From: Trifolium pratense
Taxonomy: Eukaryota > Streptophyta > Magnoliopsida > Fabales > Fabaceae
DNA: 64,000 nt
Direction of reading: 5' to 3'
NCBI RefSeq assembly: GCF_020283565.1
Contig: NC_060062.1
Coordinates: forward strand, 55,760,439-55,824,438
In this document: piece by piece, positions 63,366 to 64,000 of the stretch
Numbering within the stretch: position 1 is the first letter of the stretch
Layout: every line of letters starts with the position of its first letter
Translations under genes and position numbers: made by a program
Notes under the pieces: generated by a model
Seen by the model: only the letters and a program-made list of their open reading frames with translations
What the model was told of the DNA's origin: nothing
The model's database searches: none

Positions 63366-64000
63366 AGTTGAGGAATACTTTGCTATGATAGGGAACTATA
63401 GAATGAAGAATAAGGGTTTATAGGTTGTTAGGGTTAATAGGTTGTTGTTAGGATAGTTCTGGTTTATGAGTTTTTAATGAATGCCGGAAAAACTGCTGTA
63501 AATAGGCTTGGTATCTGTTGAAAGTAGACTTGGTTGTCTTTTGGTTTCAATTTTTATCTTTTTCTTCTGGATGTCTGATAAATAACTTGTAGGATAAAAT
63601 CTTGAAATGAAATTATGTATATAATGAAAGCCGTTGTTTCCTTTTTTTTTTTTTTTTGTGTTTTGATTTGATTACTGCATATGCTTCAATATCTGGGTCA
63701 AAATAACAGTAATGCATTTACAGACTTTCTGATGAAATTGATGCTCGAAAGACATGAATCTGGTTGACTTTTATAATGAGATCAGGTGCGCATGTTCAGT
63801 TATCCATTTTCAACGAGTAATGTTTCTGTCAAAAGAAAAAAGAGTAGTTTGTTGAATACAACTAGTTGATTTTGGAATCAATTTTATGTATAATACAATT
63901 AGAATCTATTAGGATCTATTAGGATAATGAAGCTGTCTTCTTCACAAGCAATATTATTTTTAGTGTGCAGAGGTAACACTACGCATCTACACACTGTTTA
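63366..64000 (+). other. PI4K gamma 3' UTR and downstream spacer
   Basis: Contains TGATAAATAACTTG (about 63573), an AATAAA-like region, and a T-run at 63642-63657. No further gene begins before the window ends. Confidence 0.45.

Noticed and set aside
1..64000. CRISPR array or bacterial operon features
   Set aside because: The window is plant nuclear DNA; the regular repeats are MITE, minisatellite and array units without spacer structure.

Overview
This is a plant nuclear window, most likely from a temperate legume of the Medicago/Trifolium/Pisum clade. Host genes are intron-rich or classic intronless plant types (PPR, sulfotransferase), the DNA is AT-rich, and it is full of legume-style SINEs, MITEs, TRIM elements and Helitrons. 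The host genes (sulfotransferase, TRAX, GEK1, type-II PI4K gamma) appear in the same order as members of these families in the Arabidopsis At2g037xx-At2g038xx interval, recalled from memory. This suggests an old conserved block that has been inflated by transposons.

Layout. 1-1879: the last four exons of an AP1-type MADS-box gene (+). 2-7 kb: transposon debris (Harbinger MITE, SINE, LTR-like and LINE fragments). 7850-9628: intronless E+-class PPR gene (+). 10-13 kb: MITEs, a decayed Helitron helicase piece, a broken short gene and a SINE. 13444-14589: short BAH-domain gene (-). 14.7-17.6 kb: retroposon insertions and four MITEs packed end to end plus one foldback element. 18043-19047: cytosolic sulfotransferase (+). 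19904-24466: seven-exon TRAX gene (-) whose large intron holds nested MITE/TRIM elements. 26343-30526 and 33422-37629: two intact, nearly identical GEK1/DTD2 (D-aminoacyl-tRNA deacylase) genes in a direct tandem duplication of about 7 kb. 32-47.8 kb: six diverged copies of a repeat unit, each with two homologous 150-190 nt modules of box C/D snoRNA-like layout, a conserved hairpin between them and a short repeated exon-like block. This array is the least explained structure here. 48-50.5 kb: a MITE and a hAT transposase remnant. 50.7-56.4 kb: two head-to-tail Helitron pieces with a PIF1-type helicase (-), one decayed and one open. 56.6-58.9 kb: a Mutator-type MITE and a hAT-type MITE carrying a 41-bp minisatellite. 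61446-63365: PI4K gamma (+) with a 49-codon uORF that overlaps its start codon.

The host genes do not form one pathway. They cover floral identity (AP1), organelle RNA processing (PPR), chromatin reading (BAH), sulfonation, small-RNA/tRNA-fragment nuclease (TRAX), D-aminoacyl-tRNA proofreading (GEK1) and phosphoinositide/ubiquitin-linked signalling (PI4K gamma). Exon coordinates were read by hand from GT/AG sites, frame continuity and remembered family sequence; no alignment or expression data were available.
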